DNA of 64,000 bases from DATJPD01 sp035506575 (GTDB lineage Bacteria > Pseudomonadota > Alphaproteobacteria > CACIAM-22H2): assembly GCA_035506575.1 (NCBI GenBank), contig DATJPD010000036.1, positions 8,632 to 72,631 on the forward strand, in the 5' to 3' direction. Below, piece by piece: positions 43,216 through 52,947 of this stretch. Positions within the stretch are counted from its first letter, which is position 1, and the number at the start of each line of letters is the position of its first letter. The notes under the pieces are model-generated. The model did no database searches. It was not told the origin of the DNA and worked only from the letters and a program-made list of their open reading frames with translations. A program made the position numbers and the translations under genes.

Positions 43216-43425
43216 ATGCCGGCAGGCACCGTGAAATGGTTCAACACCGTCAAAGGTTTCGGCTTCATCCAGCCGGATGACGGCTCGGCGGATGTGTTCG
43301 TGCATGTATCGGCGGTCGAGCGCTCGGGGATTGGCAACCTCCATGAAGGCCAGAAGCTGACGTTCGACACCGAGCGCAGCCCGAAGAACGGCAAGGTCGC
43401 GGCAACCAATCTCAGATCCGCGTGA
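43216..43425 (+). CDS. cspA: Cold-shock protein (second copy)
   Basis: 69 residues with RNP1 'KGFGFI' and RNP2 'VFVHVS'. It differs from the first copy mainly in the C-terminal half ('LHEGQKLTFDTERSPKNGKV'). Its ATG has GAAGGA upstream. The matching leaders indicate duplication of gene and control region together. Confidence 0.95.
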   Translation: MPAGTVKWFNTVKGFGFIQPDDGSADVFVHVSAVERSGIGNLHEGQKLTFDTERSPKNGKVAATNLRSA

Positions 43426-43521
43426 AGCCCCCCACTTGAAACCGGCGGTCGCCGTGTCACGGCGGTCCCCGGGCCTTCGACGGGCGGCGATGTCCGCGGT
43501 CGGCGCCGCGCGGTGCGGACG

Positions 43522-44079
43522 ATGACGACAGGCCACGCGGAGCGCAGCTGTGCCGGATGCACCCTATGCTGCCGGCTGCTCGCGGTGGACTCGCTCGCCA
43601 AGCCCGCGTTGGTGACTTGCGTCCATTGCACGGCCGACGGCACCGCCGAGTCCGGGTGCCGGATCTATGCGCGGCGGCCACAGGACTGCCGCGATTATCT
43701 CTGCGGCTATCTGCGCATCGCCGACGTGCCGGACCACTGGGAGCCGCGGAGGTCGGGGATGGTCATCCAGATCAGCGACGATCCCGCGAAGATCATCGTG
43801 CACGCAGATCCCGACCGGCCCGAGTTGTGGCGCATCGACCCCTATTATTCGGATCTGAAGGCGTGGGCGGCGCTGGCGCTCGAGCATGAGGCGCGTGTCT
43901 ATGTCGTCGTGCGTGCGGCGACGACGATCATTCTTCCCGACCGTCATGTGGATCTGGGCGTTCTCGGCGAGGGCGATTCGATCGACCTCGTATCGATTCC
44001 GGGCCCGGAGGGCATCCGCCGCTTCGTCTACGCGAAGAAGACCGGCGAGCCGGCCAAAGGTCCCCGGTTCTGGCGATAG
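43522..44079 (+). CDS. YkgJ-family cysteine-cluster protein
   Basis: 185 residues. Nine cysteines lie in the first 61 residues (10, 13, 16, 17, 33, 36, 46, 56, 61) with the CxxCxxCC pattern of the YkgJ/Fe-S or zinc chelating family. The rest is a beta-rich domain without known motif ('MVIQISDDPAKIIVHADPDR'). Metal bound and role are unknown. The ATG at 43522 was preferred to GTG at 43513. Confidence 0.7.
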   Translation: MTTGHAERSCAGCTLCCRLLAVDSLAKPALVTCVHCTADGTAESGCRIYARRPQDCRDYLCGYLRIADVPDHWEPRRSGMVIQISDDPAKIIVHADPDRPELWRIDPYYSDLKAWAALALEHEARVYVVVRAATTIILPDRHVDLGVLGEGDSIDLVSIPGPEGIRRFVYAKKTGEPAKGPRFWR

Positions 44080-44093
44080 CCGGCGATCGCAGA

Positions 44094-44612
44094 TCAGGAA
44101 TTGTAGAAGGGCCCGACGTTGCCGACGCTGTAGGCCTTGTTTTCCTGGATCAGCTGGCGGGCGCGGTGGAGCGCCGCCGCCTGGGTGTGACCCCAGATCA
44201 GCATCGGCTTGGGCTCGCGCTCGTTGGGCTGCTGCGGCACGCGCGCGTCGCGCATGAAGGTGGCGATCCACGCCAGCTCTTTCTGCGACGGCGGGTATTC
44301 CGAGGTGACATAGATGTCCGGCGGCGGGGGTGGCGCCGATTTCGCGAGCGCCTCATGCTTGTCCTTCTGCTCGCGGACAGCCGTGGCCACCTTCTCCTTC
44401 ACCTTCTTGATCTCTTCGTCGAGCTTCTGGATGGTCTCGACATTGCTAAGCAAGGTGATGCCGGTGGCGGTGAAGGTGCGGCGCATCTCGCTGGTCTTGC
44501 GGTCCGTCGCATCCAACGCCGCCTGCACGCGCGCCAGCCCGAAGACGACCCAGCCGCCCGCGGCGGCCAGCGCCACGAACGCGAGAAACATGTTCACGTA
44601 GCTCGTCATCAT
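44094..44612 (-). CDS. Membrane-anchored coiled-coil protein
   Basis: 172 residues. One N-terminal membrane helix ('MFLAFVALAAAGGWVVFGL'), then a coiled coil (about 30-90, 'IQKLDEEIKKVKEKVATAV'), then a small domain with 'IWGHTQAAALHRARQLIQEN'. Same plan as the gene before it, whose stop it overlaps by four bases (ATGA). The two probably form a hetero-oligomer. Family not recognised. Confidence 0.55.
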   Translation of the reverse strand: MMTSYVNMFLAFVALAAAGGWVVFGLARVQAALDATDRKTSEMRRTFTATGITLLSNVETIQKLDEEIKKVKEKVATAVREQKDKHEALAKSAPPPPPDIYVTSEYPPSQKELAWIATFMRDARVPQQPNEREPKPMLIWGHTQAAALHRARQLIQENKAYSVGNVGPFYNS

Positions 44613-45139
44613 GCCGCCACACCCGGGACAGGACGCGGGGCCTCGGGCGCGCACTCCGTCAGATCGCTGACCTTGTAGCCCTGCTTCTCCTGGAACTGCT
44701 TGGCGATCGCCACCTTGGCGGCGTTCGCGTCGTCCGCCCACACCTCGATGAAATTCTTGCAAGCCCAGATCCGCTGCTGCGACCGGTCCGGCTTGGCCGG
44801 CAGGTCCTTGGTGACCATGGCGCGGAAGCGGGCGCCCGAGTAGGGCATGCCGATCACGTGGACCAGGGTCGGCACGACCTTCTGCGATTCCTGGAATGCC
44901 TTTTCGGCCGCCTGGAGGTCGGCTTTGGTGCGGTCGGCGTCCTCGACCGCGGCGCGCAGCGTGGCGCGGCGCTCCTCGATCTTTTTTTGCGAGACGCGCA
45001 GATCCTCCTGGGCTTTCTGGATCTGCTCCTCGAGCGCCTCGTGCTTGCGCGTGCCGAGCAGGAGGTGCTTGCCGAAGTTCAGCAGAACTTCGAGCGCGAT
45101 CCCGCAGAGGACAAGGACGACGAGTGCGGTCTGCAGCAT
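44609..45139 (-). CDS. Membrane-anchored coiled-coil protein
   Basis: 176 residues. N-terminal membrane helix ('LQTALVVLVLCGIALEVLLN'), long coiled coil (about 30-90, 'LEEQIQKAQEDLRVSQKKIE'), and a C-terminal domain 'WACKNFIEVWADDANAAKVA'. ATG at 45139 was chosen where the hydrophobic segment begins; the longer frame has no binding site. Partner of the downstream gene. Confidence 0.55.
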   Translation of the reverse strand: MLQTALVVLVLCGIALEVLLNFGKHLLLGTRKHEALEEQIQKAQEDLRVSQKKIEERRATLRAAVEDADRTKADLQAAEKAFQESQKVVPTLVHVIGMPYSGARFRAMVTKDLPAKPDRSQQRIWACKNFIEVWADDANAAKVAIAKQFQEKQGYKVSDLTECAPEAPRPVPGVAA

Positions 45140-45380
45140 GGCGGACCTACCCTCGACGCGCGCGCGCGCCGGCGGCACCCGGGACGCGGGCGACCAACGG
45201 GGCGGTCGAAGAATGGACGGCGGCAGGCCTGCGCATCGAAAGCACCGAGATTGCGGGTGATCGTCACGGTAAACGGGCAATGCTAACAACGAGTAAAAGT
45301 GGGCCGGCCAATTCGCCTAAAATTGCAGGGATTGCAGTGGGAAAGCCGGGATTTGCCCGCCCTCGCCAAGGCGTCGAGGG

Positions 45381-46571
45381 TCAGCGGCGGGGGGCCAAAA
45401 GCCCGCGCCCGGCCAGGTTGCGCATCAGGGCCAGGGTGCCGAATGTCCAGGGCGGGACGGTGTCGCTCGTCTGCACCCGGTTGACCAGGGCGCCCAGGGT
45501 CGGGGTCTTGATCGTCACGACGTCGGCGATCTTGTGCGTGAAGCCGGTGCCGGCCGCACCCCGGTCCTTGGTCGGCGCGAACATCGTGCCGAGGAAGAGG
45601 ACGAGGCCGTCCGGGTACTGGTTCTGCCGGCCGATCGCCTGCGCCACGAGATCGGCCGGGTCGCGGCTGATCATGCGCATGGAGCTGGCACCCTCGAGCA
45701 CAAAGCCGTCGTCGCCGGCAACGGTGAGCGTGATCTCGGCCTGCCTGACGTCGTTGAGGCCGAAGCTGTCGTCGAACAGCCGCAGGAACGGCCCGATGGC
45801 GCAGGAGCCGGTGTTGTCCTTGGCCTTGCTGAGGAGAAGGGCGCTGCGCCCCTCGAAGTCGCGCAGGTTGACATCGTTGCCGAGGGCGGCCCCGCGGATC
45901 GTGCCGTCGGCGCCGACCGCGAGCACGATCTCCGGCTCGGGGTTGTTCCACACCGATTTCGGATGCAGCCCGATCGCAGCACCAGTGCCCACCGCCGACA
46001 TCGGCTGCGACTTGGTGAAGATCTCGGCATCCGGCCCGATGCCGACCTCGAGATACTGCGACCACAGGCCCTGCTTCTGCAGCACCGCCTTGAGGCGTCC
46101 GGCCTCGGGGGAGCCGGGCTTCACGGAGGAGAGATCGCTTCCGATCTCCGCGACCATGCCCGCGCGCACGGCATCGGCGCGGCCGGGCTCGCCGCGGCTC
46201 TGCTCCTCGACCACGCGCTCGAGCAGGCTCTGCGCGAAGGTGACCCCGGCGGCCTTGATCGCCTGCAGGTCGACGGGCGCCAGGAGCCACGGCCGGTGCG
46301 GATCGCGGCGCGCCGGCGGGGTGTTGGCGAGGAGCTCTTCAAGACTGCCGAGACGTGCCTCGCGCGCCGCCCCGCGCACCAGGGCGAGCGGATCGGGCGC
46401 GTTGAGGAGCCCGGCCATGGTCGGCGCCGCGGCGCTCAAGTCCCACACGCCGTCCGCGCGCACGAGCACGACCGAGGGCCCGTTCACCGCGGGCACCCAG
46501 GCGCGGCCTAGGAGCGTGCCCGCATATCCGTCCTGCGGCAGCGTTGTCGCCGCGTCGAGTTCGACATCCAT
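45381..46571 (-). CDS. Fumarylacetoacetate hydrolase family protein
   Basis: 396 residues. The C-terminal FAH domain shows the metal-binding acidic cluster ('NNPEPEIVLAVGADG') and 'GAALGNDVNLRDFEGRSALL', 'SKAKDNTGSCAIGPF'. Members hydrolyse or decarboxylate 2-oxo-acids, or dehydrate 2-keto-3-deoxy sugar acids; the long N-terminal domain recalls the latter. It begins directly after the serine hydrolase stop (no gap), so the two genes form an operon. Confidence 0.8.
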   Translation of the reverse strand: MDVELDAATTLPQDGYAGTLLGRAWVPAVNGPSVVLVRADGVWDLSAAAPTMAGLLNAPDPLALVRGAAREARLGSLEELLANTPPARRDPHRPWLLAPVDLQAIKAAGVTFAQSLLERVVEEQSRGEPGRADAVRAGMVAEIGSDLSSVKPGSPEAGRLKAVLQKQGLWSQYLEVGIGPDAEIFTKSQPMSAVGTGAAIGLHPKSVWNNPEPEIVLAVGADGTIRGAALGNDVNLRDFEGRSALLLSKAKDNTGSCAIGPFLRLFDDSFGLNDVRQAEITLTVAGDDGFVLEGASSMRMISRDPADLVAQAIGRQNQYPDGLVLFLGTMFAPTKDRGAAGTGFTHKIADVVTIKTPTLGALVNRVQTSDTVPPWTFGTLALMRNLAGRGLLAPRR

Positions 46572-47780
46572 CTACACGAGCTTATACACGCCGCGCTCGA
46601 ATCCGTCATAGACCGCGAGCGCCTTCGGATCGGCGAACGGCAGGAACTGCATCAGGATGACGCCGGCGATCCCGCGCGAGGGATCGATCCAGAAATACGT
46701 GTTATCGATCCCGCCCCAGCTGAGGCTGCCCGCGGAGCGCTTGCCGGGCACCGCGCCGGCGGTGATGAGGAAGCCGAGCCCCCATTTGTCGCGGCCGTCG
46801 GCGATGAACGTGAAATCGGCGCTGCGCTCGGGCTGTGCCGTCTTCAGCGCCCGTACGCCGACCTTGCCGATGTGGTTGCGCCGCATGAGGGCCACGTTCT
46901 TGGCCGAGAGCACGCGCGCGCCGTCGAGCGCGCCGCCGTTCAGCACCATGCGCATGAAGCGGGCGTAGTCGCGCGCGGTCGAGCGCAATCCGCCGCCGCC
47001 GATCGGCATGAAGCCGTTCATCGGCGGCTGGTTGGCGTCCTTGGAGATCGACCCGTCCGCCTGGCGATGGCCGACGTCGGCCACCCGCGCCTGCTTCTCG
47101 GGCGGCACGAAGTAGAACGTGTCGGACATGCGCAGGGGTTCGAAGATGTGCTCGCGGAAATACGCTTCGAGCGGCTGGCCGGAGATTTTCTCCACCACCC
47201 GGCCGAGCTCATCGAGGCTGGTGCCGTAGTGCCAGCGCTCCCCGGGATCGAAGAGGAGCGGCCCGACCGGGTAGCTTTCCCCCGGCCGCGGCTTGAAGTC
47301 GCGCACCACCGCACTCGTGAACGCGTAGCCGAGGCCCGAGGTGTGCGTGAAGAGATGCCGCACCGTGACCGGGCGTTTGGGCGGTCGCAGCTTGTAGGCG
47401 CCGGTCGCCGGATCGAAGGAGTCGAACACCTGGACGCCGACGAAACTTGGCAGGTACTTCTCGACCGGATCCTCGAGTGCCAACCGGCCCTGCTCGATGA
47501 GCTGCATGGCGGCCAGCGACGTCACCGGCTTGGTCATCGAGGCGATGTAGAAGAGGGTGTCGGGCGCGACCGGCCGTCCGTCGAAGCCGGCGGTGCCGAA
47601 CGTCCGCTCGTAAAGGACGCGGTGGCGGTCGACCACCAGCGCCGAAACGCCGGTGACCTCCTTGCGTTCGACCGCGCCGCGCAACACGCCGTCGAGCGCC
47701 CCCGCCCGCGTGTCCGCCCGCGCCATCAGGGGCATGGCCGCAGCCCCACCTACGACCGCGAGAAAGCTGCGTCGCCGCAT
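46572..47780 (-). CDS. Exported serine hydrolase, beta-lactamase class C/EstB type
   Basis: 402 residues. The N-terminus 'MRRRSFLAVVGGAAAMPLMA' looks like a Tat signal with the twin-arginine region. Catalytic S81 and K84 lie in 'SMTK', and the tyrosine of the third motif in 'WHYGTSLDELG'. Esterases such as EstB share this fold; a peptidase or lactamase role is less likely. Precedes the FAH-family gene in the same operon. Confidence 0.8.
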   Translation of the reverse strand: MRRRSFLAVVGGAAAMPLMARADTRAGALDGVLRGAVERKEVTGVSALVVDRHRVLYERTFGTAGFDGRPVAPDTLFYIASMTKPVTSLAAMQLIEQGRLALEDPVEKYLPSFVGVQVFDSFDPATGAYKLRPPKRPVTVRHLFTHTSGLGYAFTSAVVRDFKPRPGESYPVGPLLFDPGERWHYGTSLDELGRVVEKISGQPLEAYFREHIFEPLRMSDTFYFVPPEKQARVADVGHRQADGSISKDANQPPMNGFMPIGGGGLRSTARDYARFMRMVLNGGALDGARVLSAKNVALMRRNHIGKVGVRALKTAQPERSADFTFIADGRDKWGLGFLITAGAVPGKRSAGSLSWGGIDNTYFWIDPSRGIAGVILMQFLPFADPKALAVYDGFERGVYKLV

Positions 47781-47817
47781 GGCATCCTCCCTCAGCACCA
47801 GTATCCGCTTGGCGTTC

Positions 47818-47838
47818 GATATTTGCGCAAACGGTATC
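47818..47838. promoter_or_regulatory. Palindrome in the serine-hydrolase/Liv gap
   Basis: TTTGCGCAAA (47822-47831) is a perfect 10-base palindrome flanked by GATA and GGTATC. It lies 42 bases from the leftward hydrolase start and 150 from the rightward Liv operon, a suitable place for a shared operator. The regulator is unknown. Confidence 0.35.
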
Positions 47839-47989
47839 ACCGCGGCACGGTGGGCGAAAGCCGTGGGATGCCTCGTCCTGCCAAAGAGGTACGTCGCGCC
47901 TGCGCCGTCGTGGGCGTTGCGGTGGGATCGGAACCTCGCCTAACATCCGGCTCGACCGAGGGGGACAACACGAAGTTGGGGAGGACTCG

Positions 47990-49183
47990 ATGACATTCTC
48001 GAAGCTTGCGCTCGCCGCGGCCCTGGTCGCACTCATGGCGGGCCCGGCCGCAGCCCAGCAGGGCAAGCCGGTCAAGGTGGCGCTGATCGCCGATTCGACC
48101 GGGCCGCTCGAGGCTTATGCCAAGCAGACGATCACCGGCTTCAAGCTCGGGCTCGAGTATCTGACCAAGGGCTCGATGACCGTCGCCGGGCGCAAGATCG
48201 AGGTGATCGAGAAGGACAGCCAGAACAAGCCCGACGTCGGCCGCAACCTTCTGTCCGAGGCCTACGGCGACCAGGATGTCGACCTCGCGGTGGGCGGCAC
48301 GAATTCGGCGGTGGCGCTGGCCATGCTGCCGGTGGCGGCGGAGTTCAAGAAGGTCTTCATCGTCGAGCCGGCAGTCGCGGATTCGATCACGGGCGACAAG
48401 TGGAACCGCTATATCTTCCGCACCGCGCGCAACTCCTCGCAGGACGCGATCGCCAACGCGAAGGTGCTGGGCAAGCCCGGTACGGTGATCGCCACCCTGG
48501 CCCAGGACTACGCATTCGGGCGCGACGGCATCGCCGCGTTCAAGACCGCCCTCGAAGGCACGGGGGCCAAGCTCGTGCACGAGGAATACGCGCCGCCGGC
48601 GACCACCGACTTCACAGCACCCGCGCAGCGCATCTTCGAGGCCCTCGCGAAGGAGCAGGGGCGCAAGGTGCTGTTCGTGCTATGGGCGGGCGGCAATCCC
48701 TTGCCGGCCCTCAAGGCGCTGGGGCCGGAGCGCCAGGGCGTCGAGGTCGCGACCGGCGGCAACATCCTGCCTGCCCTCGCGGCGTTCAAGGAATTCCCCG
48801 GCATGGAGGGCGCCACCTATTACTTCTACGACATCCCCAAGAACCCGATGAACGAGTGGCTGGTGTCGGAGCACAAGAAGCGCTTCAACCAGCCGCCGGA
48901 CTTCTTCACCTGCGGCGGCTTCGCGGCCGCCTCGGCGGTGGTCGCGGCCTTGACCAAGACCAACGGGGCCACCGACACCGAGACCTTGATCAAGGCCATG
49001 GAAGGCATGCCGTTCGACACGCCCAAAGGCGGCATGGTGTTCCGGGCCGAGGACCATCAGGCGCTACAGCCGATGTTCGCCTTCAAGGTCAAGGTCGACC
49101 CGGCGACGCCGTGGGCGATCCTCGAGCCGACCCGAGAGGTCAAGATCCAGGACATGAAAATCCCGATCACCAACAAGCGCTGA
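47990..49183 (+). CDS. Branched-chain amino-acid type ABC substrate-binding protein
   Basis: 397 residues. Signal peptide to about residue 22 ('LALAAALVALMAGPAAAQQG'), then the type I periplasmic-binding fold ('VKVALIADSTGPLEAYAKQT', 'VDLAVGGTNSAVALAMLPVA'). These proteins bind amino acids, amides or aromatic acids. Ribosome binding site GGGGAGGA. First gene of a five-gene operon in which each following gene overlaps or abuts the last. Confidence 0.9.
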   Translation: MTFSKLALAAALVALMAGPAAAQQGKPVKVALIADSTGPLEAYAKQTITGFKLGLEYLTKGSMTVAGRKIEVIEKDSQNKPDVGRNLLSEAYGDQDVDLAVGGTNSAVALAMLPVAAEFKKVFIVEPAVADSITGDKWNRYIFRTARNSSQDAIANAKVLGKPGTVIATLAQDYAFGRDGIAAFKTALEGTGAKLVHEEYAPPATTDFTAPAQRIFEALAKEQGRKVLFVLWAGGNPLPALKALGPERQGVEVATGGNILPALAAFKEFPGMEGATYYFYDIPKNPMNEWLVSEHKKRFNQPPDFFTCGGFAAASAVVAALTKTNGATDTETLIKAMEGMPFDTPKGGMVFRAEDHQALQPMFAFKVKVDPATPWAILEPTREVKIQDMKIPITNKR

Positions 49184-49190
49184 TCGCCGC

Positions 49191-49943
49191 ATGCACATCC
49201 TCGAAACCCGCGACCTGACCATCCGGTTCGGCGGTCAGGTCGCGGTGGACGGGGTGAGCTGCGGCTTTTCGGCCGGCACGCTTACGGCCATAGTGGGCCC
49301 GAACGGCGCCGGCAAGACGACCTACTTCAACCTCATCTCGGGGCAGCTGCGCGCCACGGCGGGTGCCGTGCTGTTCAAGGGCGCTACGGTCACCAACATG
49401 GGCCCGGCGGCGCGCACGCGTCTCGGCATCGGCCGCGCGTTCCAGCTCACCAACCTCTTTCCCAATCTTTCGGTGCTCGAGAACGTGCGCCTTGCGGCAC
49501 AGGCCCGCGCCGGCATCGGGCTCGACGTCTTCTCCGTGGCCGCGCGCCATCGCGACCTCGAAGAGAAGGCGAGCAGCTACCTCGCGCGCGTGGCGCTCGG
49601 CGCCCGCGCGGGATCGCGCGCCTCGGCGCTGTCGCACGGCGACCAGCGCAAGCTCGAGGTGGCGCTGATGCTGGCGCTCGAGCCCGAGATCTTCATGTTC
49701 GACGAGCCGACCGCGGGCATGAGCGTGGACGAGGTCCCGGTCATCCTCGATCTGATCGAGACGATCAAGGAACAAGGCGACAAGACCATCCTTCTCGTCG
49801 AGCACAAGATGGACGTGGTGCGCCGGCTCGCCGACCGGGTGATCGTGCTGCACAACGGCGCTCTGGTCGCCGACGGCGAGCCTGCCGAGGTCGTCGCCTC
49901 GGCCGTCGTGCAAGAGGCGTATCTGGGGACGCGCCGGCAATGA
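49191..49943 (+). CDS. livG: Branched-chain amino-acid type ABC ATPase (LivG)
   Basis: 250 residues. Walker A GPNGAGKTT, Walker B 'EIFMFDEPTAGMSVDEV' and H-loop 'LLVEHKMDVV' are intact. The signature is 'ALSHGDQRKLEVALML', the LivG variant with SHGDQ. Its stop overlaps the next ATG by four bases. Confidence 0.9.
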   Translation: MHILETRDLTIRFGGQVAVDGVSCGFSAGTLTAIVGPNGAGKTTYFNLISGQLRATAGAVLFKGATVTNMGPAARTRLGIGRAFQLTNLFPNLSVLENVRLAAQARAGIGLDVFSVAARHRDLEEKASSYLARVALGARAGSRASALSHGDQRKLEVALMLALEPEIFMFDEPTAGMSVDEVPVILDLIETIKEQGDKTILLVEHKMDVVRRLADRVIVLHNGALVADGEPAEVVASAVVQEAYLGTRRQ

Positions 49944-50668
49944 CGGACGACGTGCTCCTGCGCCTCTCGGGCGTGCATACGCATATCGGCTCCTATCACA
50001 TCACGCACGGGGTCGATCTTGACGTGCGGGCGGGGCGGCTCACCATGCTCCTGGGCCGCAACGGGGCTGGGAAGACCACCACCCTGCGCACGATCATGGG
50101 CTTGTGGCGCGCGAGCGAAGGCGAGGTCGTGTTCGACGGCCGGCCGATCACCGATCTGCCCACGCCCGACATCGCACGCCTGGGCATCGCCTACGTGCCG
50201 GAGAACATGGGCGTGTTCTCGCAGCTCACGGTGCGCGAGAACATGGTGCTGGCCACGGCCTCGGGCCGGTTCGACAACGCGCGGCTCGAAGAGGTGTTCG
50301 GCTTCTTTCCGATCCTCAAGACGAAGTGGAACGACCGCGCCGGGCTGATGTCGGGCGGGCAGAAGCAGATGCTGGCGGTAGCGCGCGCGATCGTCGAGCC
50401 GAGGCGCTTCCTCATCATCGACGAGCCGACCAAGGGCCTCGCGCCGGCGGTCATCGACCACCTGATCGAAGCGATCCTGCGCATCAAGGCGAGCGCCACC
50501 ACGGTGCTGCTGGTCGAGCAGAATTTCCACATGGCGCGGGCGGTCGGCGACGACGTGGCGGTGATGGACGACGGCGTGATCGTCCACCGCGGCAGCATGG
50601 GCGAGCTCGCGGCCGACGAGGCGCTGCAGACGCGCCTCCTCGGCCTCAGCCTCGGGAGCCATCAATGA
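49940..50668 (+). CDS. livF: Branched-chain amino-acid type ABC ATPase (LivF)
   Basis: 242 residues. Walker A GRNGAGKTT, signature 'LMSGGQKQMLAVARAI', Walker B 'FLIIDEPTKGLAP' and the LivF-type 'MGLWRASEGEVVFDG'. Pairs with LivG. ATGA overlaps on both sides. Confidence 0.9.
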   Translation: MTDDVLLRLSGVHTHIGSYHITHGVDLDVRAGRLTMLLGRNGAGKTTTLRTIMGLWRASEGEVVFDGRPITDLPTPDIARLGIAYVPENMGVFSQLTVRENMVLATASGRFDNARLEEVFGFFPILKTKWNDRAGLMSGGQKQMLAVARAIVEPRRFLIIDEPTKGLAPAVIDHLIEAILRIKASATTVLLVEQNFHMARAVGDDVAVMDDGVIVHRGSMGELAADEALQTRLLGLSLGSHQ

Positions 50669-51639
50669 GGAAGGGCGACCTCGCGGCCTATGCCGTGCTG
50701 CCGGTCCTGATGGCGGCGGCTCTGCCGTTCATGAGCTTTCCGACCTGGCTCACCCTCACGGTCGCGGGGGCCGCCATGGGCATGATGCTGTTCCTGATGG
50801 CCTCGGGCCTGTCCCTGATCTTCGGCCTCATGGACGTGATCAACTTCGCGCACGGTGCCTTCATCAGCCTGGGTGCGTACCTGGCCGCGAACGTGATCGG
50901 CGAGTTGCCCGGCCTGGTGGAAGACCCGTCATGGGGCGCTTCGCTCGCAACCCTGGGGGCGGCCCTTGCCGTCGCGGTCGCGGTCACCGCGGTCGTGGGC
51001 TGGCTGTTCGAGCTGGTGATCGTGCGGCGCGTCTACGGCTCGCACCTCCGCCAGATCCTGATCACCGTCGGCGGCCTGATCGTGGCGCAGCAGCTCCTGA
51101 TCGTGGTCTGGGGGGCGAACGCTGTGCCGATCGCCAAGCCCGCCGCCTTCCGCGGCTCGATCGTCGTGCTCGGGGCCTCGATCGAGATCTACCGGCTGGT
51201 CGCGGTGGTGCTGGGGCTCGCGGTGTGCGTGGCCCTGGAATTCATCCTGGCGCGGACGCGACTCGGCCTTCTGGTGCGCGCCGGGGTCGAGAACCGCGAG
51301 ATGGTCGAGGCGCTGGGCTTTCGCGTGCGGCGCCTGTTCGTGGGCGTGTTCGTGCTCGGCTCGGCACTTGCGGGCGTAGGCGGGGTGATGTGGGGCGCCT
51401 ACCAGGGCCTGGTCACGCCGGCGATCGGGCCGGACATGATGATCCTCGTCTTCATCATCCTGATCATCGGCGGCATGGGGACGGTCGGCGGCAGCTTCGT
51501 GGCCGCGATCCTGGTCGGCCTCACCACCAATTACGCGGGCTTCCTGGCCCCCAAGCTGGCGCTCGGCTCCAACATCCTGCTGATGGTGGCCATACTCCTG
51601 TGGCGGCCGCGCGGGCTGTTCCCGGCGGTGAAGTCATGA
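50665..51639 (+). CDS. livH: Branched-chain amino-acid type ABC permease (LivH)
   Basis: 324 residues with about eight to nine membrane helices. 'LMDVINFAHGAFISLGAYLA' is the LivH signature; 'RAGVENREMVEALGFRVRRL' is the cytoplasmic loop docking the ATPase. Start forms an ATGA overlap with livF. Confidence 0.9.
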   Translation: MRKGDLAAYAVLPVLMAAALPFMSFPTWLTLTVAGAAMGMMLFLMASGLSLIFGLMDVINFAHGAFISLGAYLAANVIGELPGLVEDPSWGASLATLGAALAVAVAVTAVVGWLFELVIVRRVYGSHLRQILITVGGLIVAQQLLIVVWGANAVPIAKPAAFRGSIVVLGASIEIYRLVAVVLGLAVCVALEFILARTRLGLLVRAGVENREMVEALGFRVRRLFVGVFVLGSALAGVGGVMWGAYQGLVTPAIGPDMMILVFIILIIGGMGTVGGSFVAAILVGLTTNYAGFLAPKLALGSNILLMVAILLWRPRGLFPAVKS

Positions 51640-52730
51640 ATGGTCTGTTCGACCACCTGCTGTCGGGCGACCGGCCGCGCAGCCGAGTGCTGGCCGCCCT
51701 TCTGGTCGTGGCGGTGGGCGCACTGGCCGCGGCACCCTTCCTGTTTCCGGGCATCCAGGCGCTGGGCGTCGCCGAGCGCATCTGCATCTTCGTCGTGCTG
51801 GCCGCGAGCTACGACATCGTGCTTGGCTACACCGGAATCGTGTCGTTCGCGCACGCGATGTTCTTCGGCTTCGGCGCCTATGGGGCCGCGATCATGCTGG
51901 CGCATTTCGGCGCGGGGTGGGGGCCGATCCTCGCGGGTTCTGCCGCGGCCATCGTGGTGTCGGCGGCGGTGGCAACGGCGATCGGCCTGATCAGCCTCAG
52001 GGTGCGGGCCCTGTTCTTCTCGATGATGACGCTCGCGGTCGCGAGCTTCGCCCTGATCCTCGCCACGCAGCTGCGCGACCTCACGGGCGGCGAGGACGGG
52101 CTCACCTTCTCGGTCCCGTACATCCTGACGCCGGCGTTCCGCCTGGCCGCCGACCGTGTCCTGGGCGTGCGCCTCGACGGCCGCATCGTGACTTATTATC
52201 TCGTGTTCGCGTGCTCCACCGCCTTGTTCCTCGCCATGCTGCGCGTCGTGAACTCGCCGTTCGGGCGCGTCCTGCAGGCGATCCGCGAGAACGAGTTCCG
52301 CGCCGAAGCGCTCGGCTTCTCGGTCGTCGTGTACCGGACCCTGGCCGGCGTGATCGGCGCGGTGATGGCGACGTTGGCGGGCGTGCTCCTGGCGCTCGTT
52401 CTGCGCTACACCGGGCCCGCCGCGACGTTGTCGTTCGACATCATGGTCGATTCGATCCTCCTGATGGTGGTGATCGGCGGCATGGGCACGCTCTACGGGC
52501 CGCTGCTCGGCTCGGCCCTCATCGTGCTCACGCAGTACTACCTGCAGCCGGCGATGGAGGCGATCGCGCCCGCGGTCGCCGGCCTGCCGCTGCTGTCGGC
52601 GATCTTCAACCCCGAGCGCTGGCTCCTGTGGCTGGGGCTCCTCTTCGTGCTGATCGTCTATTTCTTCCCGGCCGGCATCGTCGGGAATTTGCGCGAGCGC
52701 GAAGGGCGCGAGCCGGCGGAGAAGCCGTAG
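51636..52730 (+). CDS. livM: Branched-chain amino-acid type ABC permease (LivM)
   Basis: 364 residues with ten or so membrane helices. 'GYTGIVSFAHAMFFGFGAYG' is the LivM counterpart of the LivH signature, and 'QAIRENEFRAEALGFSVVVY' is the ATPase-docking loop. Last gene of the Liv operon. Confidence 0.9.
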   Translation: MNGLFDHLLSGDRPRSRVLAALLVVAVGALAAAPFLFPGIQALGVAERICIFVVLAASYDIVLGYTGIVSFAHAMFFGFGAYGAAIMLAHFGAGWGPILAGSAAAIVVSAAVATAIGLISLRVRALFFSMMTLAVASFALILATQLRDLTGGEDGLTFSVPYILTPAFRLAADRVLGVRLDGRIVTYYLVFACSTALFLAMLRVVNSPFGRVLQAIRENEFRAEALGFSVVVYRTLAGVIGAVMATLAGVLLALVLRYTGPAATLSFDIMVDSILLMVVIGGMGTLYGPLLGSALIVLTQYYLQPAMEAIAPAVAGLPLLSAIFNPERWLLWLGLLFVLIVYFFPAGIVGNLREREGREPAEKP

Positions 52731-52947
52731 GGCGTCGCGGCCTTGCGGGCGAGCCGCACGCCGAGTAGTCTCTGATAGTCGGGACCTGCAGACTCCCGGC
52801 CTCCCAAGACGGCTTCCGTCCAAGTTCTGCGCAACTCGCTGTGCGAGGAGTGCGCGCTATGGACGTTGAAATTCGACCGCCGCTGGTCGTCAGCCGTTAT
52901 TTCGATCGCTACCGCGGCCGCCCCGGAAGCCGGGTGGGGACAGCGCC

